DNA of 50,974 bases from Deltaproteobacteria bacterium (GTDB lineage Bacteria; Desulfobacterota; Binatia; UBA12015): positions 1 through 50,974 of the forward strand of contig VGTG01000018.1 in assembly GCA_016874795.1 (NCBI GenBank), written 5' to 3'. Below the pieces are notes generated by a model. It did no database searches. It was given only the letters and a program-made list of their open reading frames with translations, and was not told where the DNA came from. The position numbers and the translations under genes were made by a program. Position 1 is the first letter of the stretch. Each line of letters starts with the position of its first letter. Shown here in pieces: positions 1 through 8,084 of this stretch.

Positions 1-1
1 G

Positions 2-982
2 CCGGGCGGCAAGCGCATCGCAATCGGCTTGACGCTGCTCGCTCTCTTCAGCGGCTTCTTCATCGTGCCGCTGACGACGATGATCCAGGAGCGGACCGAC
101 GCGAAGGAGCGCTCGCGCGTCATCGCCGGGAGCAACATCCTGGGCGGGCTCTTCATGGTGCTCGCCTCGCTGGTGCTCGTCGGCCTCCTCGAAGCGCGGC
201 TCACGATCCCGCAGATCTTCCTGGTCCTCGCGGCGATGAACGGCGCGGTCGCGTTCTACATCTACAAGATCATCCCGGAGTTCTGGCTCCGCTTCGTCGC
301 CTGGATCATCGCGAGCGCGATGTATCGGCTGCGCGTCGTGAACCGCGAGAGGATCCCGCTCGAGGGTCCTGCGGTCCTCGTCGCGAACCACGTGAGCTTC
401 GTCGACTGGCTGATCGTCTCGAGCGCCTGCCCGCGGCCGGTGCGATTCGTGATGCACCACGGCTTCTTCAAGATCCCGCTGATGGGCTGGTTCTTCCGAG
501 ACGCGAAGGTGATCCCGATCGCTTCCGGCTACGAGAGCGCCGCGACGATGCGCGCCGCGTTCGACCAGATCGCGCGCGATCTCGAAGAAGGCGAGCTCGT
601 CTGCATCTTCCCCGAGGGCAAGATCACCAAGACGGGAGAGCTGAACACGTTCCGGAAGGGGGTCGAGCGGATCGTCGCGCGCACGCCGGTGCCGGTGATC
701 CCGATGGCGCTTTGCGGCCTCTGGGGAAGCTTCTTCAGCCGCAAGGGCGGCGCGGCGATGCGGCGTCCGTTCCGCCGCTTCTGGTCACGGATCGAGCTCC
801 GCGTCGGCGAGGCGATCGCGCCGCAGGACGTGACGGCGGAAGCTCTTGCGCGGCGCGTGGCGGAGCTCGGTGGGCTCCCCGCGCCCGCGGCCGAGACGGA
901 CAAGCGACCGATGCGAGAGGTCGCCGTGCGGCCGAGCCCAGCGGCGGCGGTGCCCCCCGACGCCTGCTGCAACTCGAGGTGA
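2..982 (+). CDS. MFS lysophospholipid transporter / PlsC-type acyltransferase fusion (5' partial)
   Basis: The reading frame is already open at the left edge, so the N-terminus lies outside the window. About the first 90 visible residues are hydrophobic membrane segments resembling the end of an LplT/Aas-type MFS transporter. The rest is a glycerophospholipid acyltransferase domain. It has the HX4D motif (His121-Asp126 counted from the TTG at 29, context NHVSFVD) and the substrate-binding FPEG block at about 194-197. Such fusions import lysophospholipid and re-acylate it at the inner membrane. The last 40 residues are Ala/Pro-rich and look disordered. Domain assignment is firm; the exact acyl acceptor is inferred. 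Confidence 0.85.
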   Translation, partial: PGGKRIAIGLTLLALFSGFFIVPLTTMIQERTDAKERSRVIAGSNILGGLFMVLASLVLVGLLEARLTIPQIFLVLAAMNGAVAFYIYKIIPEFWLRFVAWIIASAMYRLRVVNRERIPLEGPAVLVANHVSFVDWLIVSSACPRPVRFVMHHGFFKIPLMGWFFRDAKVIPIASGYESAATMRAAFDQIARDLEEGELVCIFPEGKITKTGELNTFRKGVERIVARTPVPVIPMALCGLWGSFFSRKGGAAMRRPFRRFWSRIELRVGEAIAPQDVTAEALARRVAELGGLPAPAAETDKRPMREVAVRPSPAAAVPPDACCNSR

Positions 983-1140
983 GCACCGCGCGATCTCGAA
1001 GGGCGATCTCGTCGGTGCGGAAGGAAGCCGCCCTGCCTTCGGGCGCCTGACCGAGCGGGTTCCCTCGTACGATCCACTCCGTCCGGCCGGTCGGTCGCAC
1101 GGCGATCGTTCGTGCAGAGGCGAGCGTTCGAGAAAAATCC

Positions 1141-1193
1141 GGTTTCCGAAGAAACCGCTTGCGTCGGCTTAAAAGTGGGACTATTTCCCACTT
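1141..1193 (+). promoter_or_regulatory. two adjacent perfect hairpins upstream of the Cys-rich gene
   Basis: The 301 bases between 983 and 1283 contain no gene. They hold GGTTTC-CGAA-GAAACC (1141-1156) and AAGTGGGA-CTATT-TCCCACTT (1173-1193), both perfect inverted repeats in an AT-richer patch. They could be an operator, an mRNA leader structure for the gene at 1284, or a terminator of the upstream gene, although there is no clear T-tract. The function is not decided by sequence. Confidence 0.4.
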
Positions 1194-1283
1194 ATTACCG
1201 GCGTTGTTCCCGTGGGGGACCGCAAGAGGTCGGACGCGCCCCAGCCCGAGCGCCGAGAGGCGCCGGAACGTGGGAGAGTGACC

Positions 1284-1973
1284 ATGAAGACCAGTGGAAG
1301 AAGGCGGCGGATCGGCCTCGCGGCCATGGGCGCCATCGCGGTGCTGGCTGCGGCCGGCCTGGACGCGGAGGCGAGACCGCAGGGGCAAGACGGGCGCGGC
1401 CGCCCCCGCGGGGTCGATCCCGCGTGTGCACGCGAGTGCGCGCCGCGCGAGTGCCTGAGCGAGCTTCGCCGGGCCGGAAGAGCCTGCGCGCAAGAGACGT
1501 GCGGCGAAGAGATCGCGGCCATGCGGGAAGCTTGCGCCGCGGATCGCACGAGCGACGCGTGCCGGGCAGCGCGCGAGGCACTTCGGACGTGCGCCGCCCC
1601 GTGCATGGATGGAAGCGAGGCTGCCGCAGCCGCCTGCCGCGAAGAAAGCGCCGCTTGCGTCGCCGAGTGCCCGCGGATCGATGCCGCCGGAAAGGATCGC
1701 GCCTGCGTGGGCGACTGTGTCGGCGACGCGCGCGAGTGCGCCGCGCCGGCGCGGGAAGAGGTCGCGGCGTGCCGTGAAGGGTGCGCCGATCTCCGCGACG
1801 CGGCCCGCGCCGCGTGCCAGGCGGACCCCGGCTCGGAGGCGTGCGTGAGCGCGCGCGCCGACGCCGAGACGTGCATCGAGTCCTGCACCGCGCCCTTCCA
1901 GGACGCGACCTCCGCCTGCTTCGCAGGCCTGCGGAGCTGCGTTGCCGCGTGCCCGGAAGCAGCCGCCGAGTGA
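1284..1973 (+). CDS. secreted cysteine-rich protein with repeated CX3C pairs
   Basis: The ATG at 1284 is preceded by a GGGAGAG ribosome site and gives a basic N-terminus (MKTSGRRRR) followed by a hydrophobic signal peptide ending near AEA. An in-frame GTG at 1212 is possible but less likely. The mature part has 24 cysteines, seven pairs of them spaced CX3C (for example CARE-C, CVGD-C, CREG-C), within Ala/Glu/Arg-rich stretches predicted to be helical. That pattern suggests disulfide-pinned helical hairpins outside the cytoplasm. I do not recognise a named family. Possible roles are metal binding or a structural surface protein, but neither is shown. Confidence 0.75.
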   Translation: MKTSGRRRRIGLAAMGAIAVLAAAGLDAEARPQGQDGRGRPRGVDPACARECAPRECLSELRRAGRACAQETCGEEIAAMREACAADRTSDACRAAREALRTCAAPCMDGSEAAAAACREESAACVAECPRIDAAGKDRACVGDCVGDARECAAPAREEVAACREGCADLRDAARAACQADPGSEACVSARADAETCIESCTAPFQDATSACFAGLRSCVAACPEAAAE

Positions 1974-1996
1974 CGGTGCCCCCACGCGTCGCTCGG

Positions 1997-2021
1997 CTCG
2001 TTCCGCATGGTGCGGAATGAG
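1997..2021 (+). terminator. hairpin downstream of the Cys-rich gene
   Basis: TTCCGCA-TGG-TGCGGAA is a perfect 7-bp stem. It extends to 11 pairs with one G-T (CTCG on the left against TGAG on the right). It lies 24 bases after the stop at 1973. No T-tract follows, so intrinsic termination is only plausible. Confidence 0.4.
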
Positions 2022-2196
2022 CGCAAGGCCCGCCGGCGTTCGGGACCCTGGCGACGGGAGACCCGAACGTCGGCGGACTGGCGCCTCCCGGCGCCCACGT
2101 CCGCCCTCGACGGATCGACGGAAGTACCGCGATCATGACGGCGCACCCACGCCGGCGACCGTGGACCCCTGAACGATCCGGAGTAGGAACCGAGCG

Positions 2197-3102
2197 ATGC
2201 GAATTCCGGAAGACGCGCTGGCCTCGGCTCTGCGCCGGCTCCTTCGTCCCGTCGTCCGCCAGCTGCTTTCCTGGGGAGCCTCCTATTCCTTGTTCGATTC
2301 CGTGGCGCGCTCGGTATTCGTCGAAGTCGCGGAGGACGAGTTCGCGCTGCCGCGCAAACGTCTGACCGACAGCCGGGTTTCCCTGGTCACCGGCCTCCAT
2401 CGCAAGGAGGTCGCCCGGCTGCGACGGGAGCCTCGGAGGGAGCGCGCAGAGAAACCACTCGAGACTTCGATCGTGACGCGCGTCATCGGTCGCTGGATGG
2501 CGCGAGCGCCGTACGCGACGCGCGACGGTCGATCGCGTCCGCTCCCCTACGACCAGCGCCGGGCGGGCGAAGCGAGCTTCTCCAGCCTCGTTGCCGAGGT
2601 CGGCTTCGACGGACGGGTCCGCTCCGTGCTCGACGAGATGGTGCGCATCGGTGCGGCTCACTGGCGCGAGGACGGCATGGTCGAGTTGAAGCAGGAGGCG
2701 CATCTCCCCGCAGCGGACCTCGACGCGCAGCTCGCGCTCCTCGGATCGGAGCCTGCGGAGCTCTTTCATACGATCGCGCACAACATTGAGCGGCCCACCG
2801 AGGCGTGGCTGCAGCGCAAGGTGGTCTACGATCGGGTCGGACGCGACGCCTTGCCCGCGCTCCGCGTCGCCCTGCGCGGCGAAGCCGAGAATCTGCTCCG
2901 CCACGCGAACGCCTTGATCGAAGCGCAGGACCACGACACGAATCCCGATGCCCCGGGCGGACGTCGCACCCGCGTAGCGATCGCCACCTATTACCACGAG
3001 GAGCCGGTCGAGGGCTCCGACGAAACGCCCGACACGCGCGAGACCCCGCCCGGCCTACCGGGCCGCATCGTATCCCGCCGGGTCGGAAAGAGGTCCCGAT
3101 GA
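2197..3102 (+). CDS. DUF6502 family protein
   Basis: This is a 301-residue soluble protein without a signal peptide. The segment RLTDSRVSLVTGLHRKEVARLR (about residues 55-76) and the N-terminal LRRLLRPVVRQLL region match what I know of the DUF6502 family, whose molecular role is not established. The basic TGLHRKEV stretch resembles a DNA-binding helix, but that is inference. The gene ends in an ATGA overlap with the next gene, a DUF5666 lipoprotein. The two should be translated together, and in my recollection these families co-occur in Proteobacteria. Nothing else in the sequence fixes a function. Confidence 0.75.
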   Translation: MRIPEDALASALRRLLRPVVRQLLSWGASYSLFDSVARSVFVEVAEDEFALPRKRLTDSRVSLVTGLHRKEVARLRREPRRERAEKPLETSIVTRVIGRWMARAPYATRDGRSRPLPYDQRRAGEASFSSLVAEVGFDGRVRSVLDEMVRIGAAHWREDGMVELKQEAHLPAADLDAQLALLGSEPAELFHTIAHNIERPTEAWLQRKVVYDRVGRDALPALRVALRGEAENLLRHANALIEAQDHDTNPDAPGGRRTRVAIATYYHEEPVEGSDETPDTRETPPGLPGRIVSRRVGKRSR

Positions 3103-4274
3103 TCTCGTCAAGCACCGCTTCTCTTTGGACTCGCCTCGCGCCGCTCCTCGCCCTCCTCGCCGGCTGCGCGGGTGCCTCGGAAGGCGGTGGACCGATCGGC
3201 ACCGGAATCATCTCCTCGGTCGTCGGAAACGTGGTGGCCGTCGTGGCCGAAGCCGACGAGGCGGCTTCCACGGCGCTCGATTTCCCGACGGTCACGGTTT
3301 CGATCGACGAGGTACCGGGCCTCGACGCGGCGACCGACGCCGCCGGGAACTTCGCGCTGGAAGGCGACTTCTCGGGTCCGGTGACGCTTCGCTTCCGCGC
3401 CGCGGGAGTCGAGGCGACGCAGGCGCTCGACGTGCCGACCGGCGCGCTCGTGGTGCTCGCCGACGTCGTCGTCGCGCCGGGACGCATCGACGCCGAAGCG
3501 GGTCGTCAACTCGACTTCCTCGCACGTGTCGAGAGCGCCGACTGCGAAGCCGCGAAGTTGATCGTGACCGACGAGCGCCGCGCGCACTCCTTCGTCGTGC
3601 TGCTGGTCGACGAAACGGGGATCCAGCGCCGGGACGGCTCCCCGGCGTCGTGCGGTGACATCCGGGCCGGCGATCGCATCGGGATCGGCACCGTTTTCGA
3701 GCCGAGCGCCGGTCCCGGGACGGAGGTGACGGCACTTCTCATCACCATCGGGGCGGAGCGCGGCGAGCGCCCGGACGTCGTCGAAGACGTGCCCTTCGCC
3801 GGGTTCGTCGCCGGGATCGATTGCACGGCCGGGGCGCTGACGGTCTCCAACAGAGCACACAGAACGAGGCTCCGTCTCACACGCGAGACGATCCTCCTGC
3901 GGGCCGGAGGGAGCACCCTCGGCTGCGAGGACCTGGCGATCGGAGACCGCGTCGCCGGCCTCGGTCGGCTGCGCCTGCGCGAGCCCGGCCGGATCGAGGC
4001 GACCCGTGTCGTCGTTGCCACCGGGCCCGGAGCCGTGGACGTCCGCCTCTTCGGTGTGGTCGTGGCGACCGACTGCACCGCGAGCGTGCTACTCGTCGAC
4101 GACGGCGACGTCACGATCGACCTGCGGCTCGGCCCCGATACGATGATCAAGCCGCCGCTCTCGTGCGACGAGATCCCGATCGGCGCGCGTGTCGGCGGCT
4201 TCGGGCGCCCAAGACCGGGGATGCCCGGGGTGGTCGACGCCCTACAGCTTCGCATCCGGCGCCCCGCGGCCTGA
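3099..4274 (+). CDS. DUF5666-type repeat lipoprotein
   Basis: The ATG at 3099 overlaps the preceding stop (ATGA). The N-terminus is a lipoprotein signal with lipobox Leu20-Ala-Gly-Cys23, so the protein should be lipid-anchored. After an Ig-like or carboxypeptidase-regulatory-like stretch (about 50-120), three similar modules follow. Each starts near F/L-x-G/A-x-V-x3-D-C (ADCEA, IDCTA, TDCTA) and ends with a second Cys and an Ile-Gly-Asp-Arg-Val-like turn (AGDRIGIG, IGDRVAGL, IGARVGGF). These are DUF5666 modules, predicted beta-barrel or OB-like. The function is unknown. Two cysteines per module may form disulfides outside the cytoplasm. Confidence 0.78.
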   Translation: MISSSTASLWTRLAPLLALLAGCAGASEGGGPIGTGIISSVVGNVVAVVAEADEAASTALDFPTVTVSIDEVPGLDAATDAAGNFALEGDFSGPVTLRFRAAGVEATQALDVPTGALVVLADVVVAPGRIDAEAGRQLDFLARVESADCEAAKLIVTDERRAHSFVVLLVDETGIQRRDGSPASCGDIRAGDRIGIGTVFEPSAGPGTEVTALLITIGAERGERPDVVEDVPFAGFVAGIDCTAGALTVSNRAHRTRLRLTRETILLRAGGSTLGCEDLAIGDRVAGLGRLRLREPGRIEATRVVVATGPGAVDVRLFGVVVATDCTASVLLVDDGDVTIDLRLGPDTMIKPPLSCDEIPIGARVGGFGRPRPGMPGVVDALQLRIRRPAA

Positions 4275-4307
4275 AAGTCCCCGTGCGCCGGAACCGGGCA
4301 GGTGTCG

Positions 4308-5213
4308 CTACGTCCCGTAGACCCTCTGCGGAGGCGCGGATTGCGCGAGGAGATCGCGCACGGCACTGCCGACTTCGGCCGGATTCCAGCGCGCGCCCCT
4401 GTCCACCTCCGGCCCCGTGCGCCAGCCGTCCGCGACGCTGATCTTTCCGCCCGCGACCTCGAACACGCGGCCCGTGACGTCGCGGGAGTCCGCGCTGCCG
4501 AGCCACACGACGAGCGGCGAGACGTTCTCCGGTGCCATCGCATCGAAGCCCGTGTCCGGCTTCTTCATCATCTCCGCGAAGGCGTCCTCCGTCATGCGCG
4601 TCCGCGCCGACGGAGCGATCGCGTTCGACGTGATCCCGTAGCGGCCGAGCTCCGCCGCCTGCACGAGCGTCAGCGCGGCAATGCCGGCCTTCGCCGCCGA
4701 GTAGACCGCCTGCGCGATGCTTCCCTGCAGGCCCGCGCCGGAGCTCGTGTTGATGATCCGCGCATCGACCTTCTCGCCGGTCTTCGCGCGCTCGCGCCAG
4801 TGCGTGCAGGCGTGGCGCGCGGTGCAGAAGTGGCCCTTCAGATGGACGCGGATCACGGCGTCCCACTCGTCCTCGGAGGCGTTCACGAACATGCGGTCGC
4901 GGACGAAGCCCGCGTTGTTCATCACGACGTCGAGCCGGCCGAACTTCCGGACAGCGGTCTCGACCAGGCGCTTTCCGCCTTCCCAGTCGGCGACGTCGTC
5001 GCCGTTCGCGACCGCCTCGCCACCCATCGCGCGGATCTCCTCGACCACCTCCGCAGCCGGCCCCGTGGATCCGCCCGACCCGTCGAGAGCCGTGCCGATG
5101 TCGTTCACCACGACGCGCGCGCCCTGGCGTGCGAACTCGAGCGCGTGCGCGCGCCCGAGACCGCGGCCCGCGCCCGTGACGATCACCACCCTGCCGTCGC
5201 AGATTCCGGGCAT
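4308..5213 (-). CDS. SDR dehydrogenase, hydroxyacyl-CoA / steroid type (Rv3548c-like)
   Basis: This 301-residue short-chain dehydrogenase has the NAD(P) motif TGAGRGLG at 13-20, NNAG at 99-102, a catalytic Ser near 157-158 (NTSSGAG) and YSAAK with Tyr171 and Lys175. Its length and the unusual insert TALDGSGGSTGP resemble the HSD17B4-like dehydrogenases of actinobacterial steroid clusters, such as Rv3548c of the KstR2 region as I remember it. It lies 7 bases after the thiolase, as the last gene of a five-gene minus-strand operon. It probably oxidises a hydroxyl on a CoA-bound steroid fragment. The substrate is inferred from context. Confidence 0.85.
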   Translation of the reverse strand: MPGICDGRVVIVTGAGRGLGRAHALEFARQGARVVVNDIGTALDGSGGSTGPAAEVVEEIRAMGGEAVANGDDVADWEGGKRLVETAVRKFGRLDVVMNNAGFVRDRMFVNASEDEWDAVIRVHLKGHFCTARHACTHWRERAKTGEKVDARIINTSSGAGLQGSIAQAVYSAAKAGIAALTLVQAAELGRYGITSNAIAPSARTRMTEDAFAEMMKKPDTGFDAMAPENVSPLVVWLGSADSRDVTGRVFEVAGGKISVADGWRTGPEVDRGARWNPAEVGSAVRDLLAQSAPPQRVYGT

Positions 5214-5220
5214 CGTCGTA

Positions 5221-6372
5221 TCAGAGCCGCTCGAGGATCGTGACGTTCGCCTGCCCGCCGCCCTCGCACATCGTCTGCAGGCCGTAGCGTCCGCCCGTCC
5301 GCTCGAGCTCGTGCAGGAGCGTCGTCATCAGACGCGCGCCCGTCGCGCCGAGCGGATGCCCGAGCGCGATCGCGCCGCCATTGACGTTCACCTTCTCGAG
5401 GTCGGCGCCCGTCTCCTTCTGCCAGGCGAGCACGACCGAGGCGAAGGCCTCGTTGATCTCGACGAGGTCGATCTCGTCGAGCGTCATGTTCACCTTCTTC
5501 AGCGCCCACGCGGTCGCGGGAATGGGCGCCGTCAGCATCCACACGGGATCGGCGCCGCGCACGCTCAGGTGATGGATGCGTGCGCGCGGCTCGAAGCCGT
5601 GCTCGCGCACCGCGCGCTCCGAAGCGATCAGGATCGCCGAGGACGCGTCCGCGATCTGGCTCGAAACCGCGGCGGTGAGACGTCCGCCCTCCGTGAGCGT
5701 CGGCAGCGTCGCCATCTTGTCGAGGTTCGTCTCGCGCGGCGTCTCGTCGTCCTTGAAGTCGCCGATCGGCACGATCTCGCGCTGGAAGCGGCCCTCGCGG
5801 ATCGCCTTCCAGGCGCGCTCGTTCGACTCGAGCGCGTACTCCTCCATGTCGCGGCGCGAGATGTCCCACTTCTCCGCGATCATCTCGGCGGCGCGGAACT
5901 GCGAGACCTCCTGCGTCCCGTAGCGCTCGACCCAGCCCTTCGAGGTCGAGAACGGATCGGTGAAGCCGAGCGGCTCGGCGCAGGTCATCGCCGACGAGAT
6001 CGGGACAAGGTTCATGTTCTGCACGCCGCCCGCGATCACGACGTCGCTCGTGCCGCTCATCACCGCCTGCGCGGCGAAGTGCACGGCCTGCTGCGCGGAG
6101 CCGCACTGGCGGTCGACCGTCGTTCCCGGGACCTCGTCGGGCAGGCCCGCCGCGAGCCAGCAGGTGCGCGCGATGTCACCGGCCTGCGGGCCGATCGTGT
6201 CGACGCAGCCGAAGACGACGTCCTCGACGATCTTCGGATCGATCTCGTTCCGCTCGACGATCGCCTTGAGCACGTGCGCGCCGATGTCGGCCGGGTGCAT
6301 GCCGGAGAGCTTGCCCTTCTTCCGCCCGGTCGGGGTCCGGATCGCGTCGATGATGTACGCCTCTGCGGCCAT
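5221..6372 (-). CDS. acetyl-CoA acyltransferase (thiolase), FadA5/FadA6-like
   Basis: This is a 383-residue full-length thiolase. The nucleophile Cys90 lies in VDRQCGSAQQ. Further motifs are NEAFA, GGAIALGHPLGATGAR and the second catalytic Cys in MCEGGG near the C-terminus. The segments GCVDTIGPQAGDIART, VERYGTQEVSQFR and GRYGLQTMCEGGG resemble mycobacterial FadA6 and FadA5, which cleave CoA thioesters in steroid breakdown. The ATG at 6372 has an AGGAGG ribosome site. It lies between a lipid-transfer-protein-like thiolase and an SDR. The thiolase assignment is certain; the steroid role is inferred from similarity and neighbours. Confidence 0.92.
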   Translation of the reverse strand: MAAEAYIIDAIRTPTGRKKGKLSGMHPADIGAHVLKAIVERNEIDPKIVEDVVFGCVDTIGPQAGDIARTCWLAAGLPDEVPGTTVDRQCGSAQQAVHFAAQAVMSGTSDVVIAGGVQNMNLVPISSAMTCAEPLGFTDPFSTSKGWVERYGTQEVSQFRAAEMIAEKWDISRRDMEEYALESNERAWKAIREGRFQREIVPIGDFKDDETPRETNLDKMATLPTLTEGGRLTAAVSSQIADASSAILIASERAVREHGFEPRARIHHLSVRGADPVWMLTAPIPATAWALKKVNMTLDEIDLVEINEAFASVVLAWQKETGADLEKVNVNGGAIALGHPLGATGARLMTTLLHELERTGGRYGLQTMCEGGGQANVTILERL

Positions 6373-6425
6373 GAGGACCTCCTGATCCTTTGCTTGTCTT
6401 GGACGACTTGGCGACGACTCGGCGT

Positions 6426-7613
6426 CTACTTGGCGACGATGACCGACGACCCGTGCCCGAAGAGGCCCTGGTTCGCCGTGATGCCGGCGCGCGCGTTCTC
6501 GATCTGACGACCCTTCGCCTGCCCGCGAAGCTGCCAGGTGAGCTCGCACACCTGCGCGATCGCCTGCGCCGGGATCGCCTCGCCGAAGCACGCGAGCCCG
6601 CCGCTCGGGTTCACGGGGACGCGGCCGCCGATCGTCGTGTCGCCGTCGTTCAGGATCTTCTCCGCGTCGCCTTGCTTGCAGAGCCCGATGTTCTCGTACC
6701 AGTCGAGCTCGAGCGCGGTGGAGAGGTCGTAGACCTCGGCCATGCTCATGTCTTCGGGACCGAGGCCGGCCTGCTCGTAGGCGGCCTTCGCGATCGAGTC
6801 CTTGAACGGCGTCGTCGGGACGGGAACGGCGTAGGCCGAGTCCGTCGCGAAGTTCGGCATCTCGATCACGGCGTTCGGGTACGTCGGCGTCACCGTCGAG
6901 ACCGCCTTGATCTTGACGGGATCCGTCGTCCGCTTCCGCGCGTACTCCATGCTCGCGAGGACGAGCGCCGCGCCGCCGTCGCTCGTTGCGCAGATCTCGA
7001 GGAGGTGCAGCGGATCCGAGACGATCGGCGAAGCGAGGATCTCCTCCTCCGTCACCGCCTTCTTGTAGCGCGCCTTCGGGTTCTCGAGCCCGTGGCGGGA
7101 GTTCTTCACCTTGACGCGCGCGAAGTCCTTCGTCGTGGCGCCGTGCACGTCCATGCGGCGGCGCGCGTAGAGCCCGAAGTAGATCGGGTTCGTCGCGCCG
7201 AGGAGGCGAAAGCGAAGCCAGTCCGGATCGTCCTTCCGCTCGCCGCCCGCGGGAGCGAAGAAGCCTTTCGGAGCCGCGTCCGCGCCGACGACGAGGGCGA
7301 CGTCGCAGAGTCCCGCGAGGATGTGCGCACGCGCCGTCGCGATCGCCTGCGTGCCGCTCGCGCACGCGCCGTACGAGCTCATCACCGGTGCTCCGGTCCA
7401 GCCGAGCGCCTGCGCGAAGGAGGCGCCCGAGACGAAGCCCGGGTAGCCGTTCCGGATCGTCTCGCCGCCGGTGATCAGCTCGACGTCCTTCCACTCGAGG
7501 CCGGCGTCGGCGAGCGCTTCGTTGGCGGCGTGGACGCCGTACTCGACGAAGTTCCGGCCCCACTTGCCCCACGGGTGCATCGCGACGCCGAGGATGGCGA
7601 CGTCCTTCTGCAT
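6426..7613 (-). CDS. thiolase-like lipid-transfer protein (SCPx/Ltp type)
   Basis: This 395-residue protein has a thiolase fold, with a Cys84 nucleophile-like site (YGACASGTQA) and a C-terminal GHGSS motif, but without the GHPLGATG block of true degradative thiolases. Such Ltp proteins pair with a DUF35 OB-fold partner and, in steroid pathways (Ltp2/ChsH2, SAL complexes), act as retro-aldolases that release side-chain units. Here the DUF35 gene ends two bases upstream of the ATG, which strongly supports a complex. The start was chosen because GGAGGAG lies 8 bases upstream. An in-frame GTG two codons earlier is too close to that site. Confidence 0.85.
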   Translation of the reverse strand: MQKDVAILGVAMHPWGKWGRNFVEYGVHAANEALADAGLEWKDVELITGGETIRNGYPGFVSGASFAQALGWTGAPVMSSYGACASGTQAIATARAHILAGLCDVALVVGADAAPKGFFAPAGGERKDDPDWLRFRLLGATNPIYFGLYARRRMDVHGATTKDFARVKVKNSRHGLENPKARYKKAVTEEEILASPIVSDPLHLLEICATSDGGAALVLASMEYARKRTTDPVKIKAVSTVTPTYPNAVIEMPNFATDSAYAVPVPTTPFKDSIAKAAYEQAGLGPEDMSMAEVYDLSTALELDWYENIGLCKQGDAEKILNDGDTTIGGRVPVNPSGGLACFGEAIPAQAIAQVCELTWQLRGQAKGRQIENARAGITANQGLFGHGSSVIVAK

Positions 7614-7615
7614 GC

Positions 7616-8065
7616 TCACGCTCCTCCCCGCGTTCCGACGGGCCGCCATTTCCAGACGAGGTACTCGTTCTCCGCGTCCTCGAAGAGGGTGTCGAGCTCG
7701 AGCTCCATCTCCATCCCGACCCGGAGATCCGCGATCTCGAAGCCCTTCACGACCTGCCCGAGCACGACCATCTTCTCCGTGCCGAGCTCGACGGCGGCGA
7801 CGATGTACGGCACGAACGGATCGGGAGCGACGTACGGCGCCGGCGGCGGGTAGGCGTTGTTCGTGTAGGACCAGAGCGTGCCGCGGCGGCTGAGAGGCAC
7901 CTCTTCGAACTCGGTACCCTGGCACGCGGGGTTCCGGCAGAAGAACGACTCCTTCGGGAAGAAGTAGCTCCGGCACGACGTGCACTGGCTGCCGAGGAGA
8001 GCGACCGTTCCGTCGGCGACGAACCAGCCCTCGATGGCGGGGACGCGTTTCTTCTGCGTGCTCAC
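7616..8065 (-). CDS. DUF35 zinc-ribbon/OB-fold acyl-CoA-associated protein
   Basis: This 149-residue protein has an N-terminal rubredoxin-like zinc ribbon (Cys28, Cys31, Cys43, Cys48; CTSC and CRNPAC) followed by a DUF35 OB-fold. DUF35 proteins bind acyl-CoA and form complexes with Ltp-type thiolases. The partner gene starts two bases downstream. It starts with GTG at 8065. It lies between an acyl-CoA dehydrogenase and the Ltp gene in the same operon, as expected for a steroid side-chain aldolase module. The family is clear; the substrate is inferred. Confidence 0.87.
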   Translation of the reverse strand: MSTQKKRVPAIEGWFVADGTVALLGSQCTSCRSYFFPKESFFCRNPACQGTEFEEVPLSRRGTLWSYTNNAYPPPAPYVAPDPFVPYIVAAVELGTEKMVVLGQVVKGFEIADLRVGMEMELELDTLFEDAENEYLVWKWRPVGTRGGA

Positions 8066-8084
8066 GGCTCTCCTTACTCGACGA

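Noticed and set aside
1195-2997. A 600-codon minus-strand frame over the Cys-rich and DUF6502 genes
   Set aside because: Composition is Arg/Pro/Ser-rich and the plus-strand genes have signal peptide, ribosome site and family motifs.
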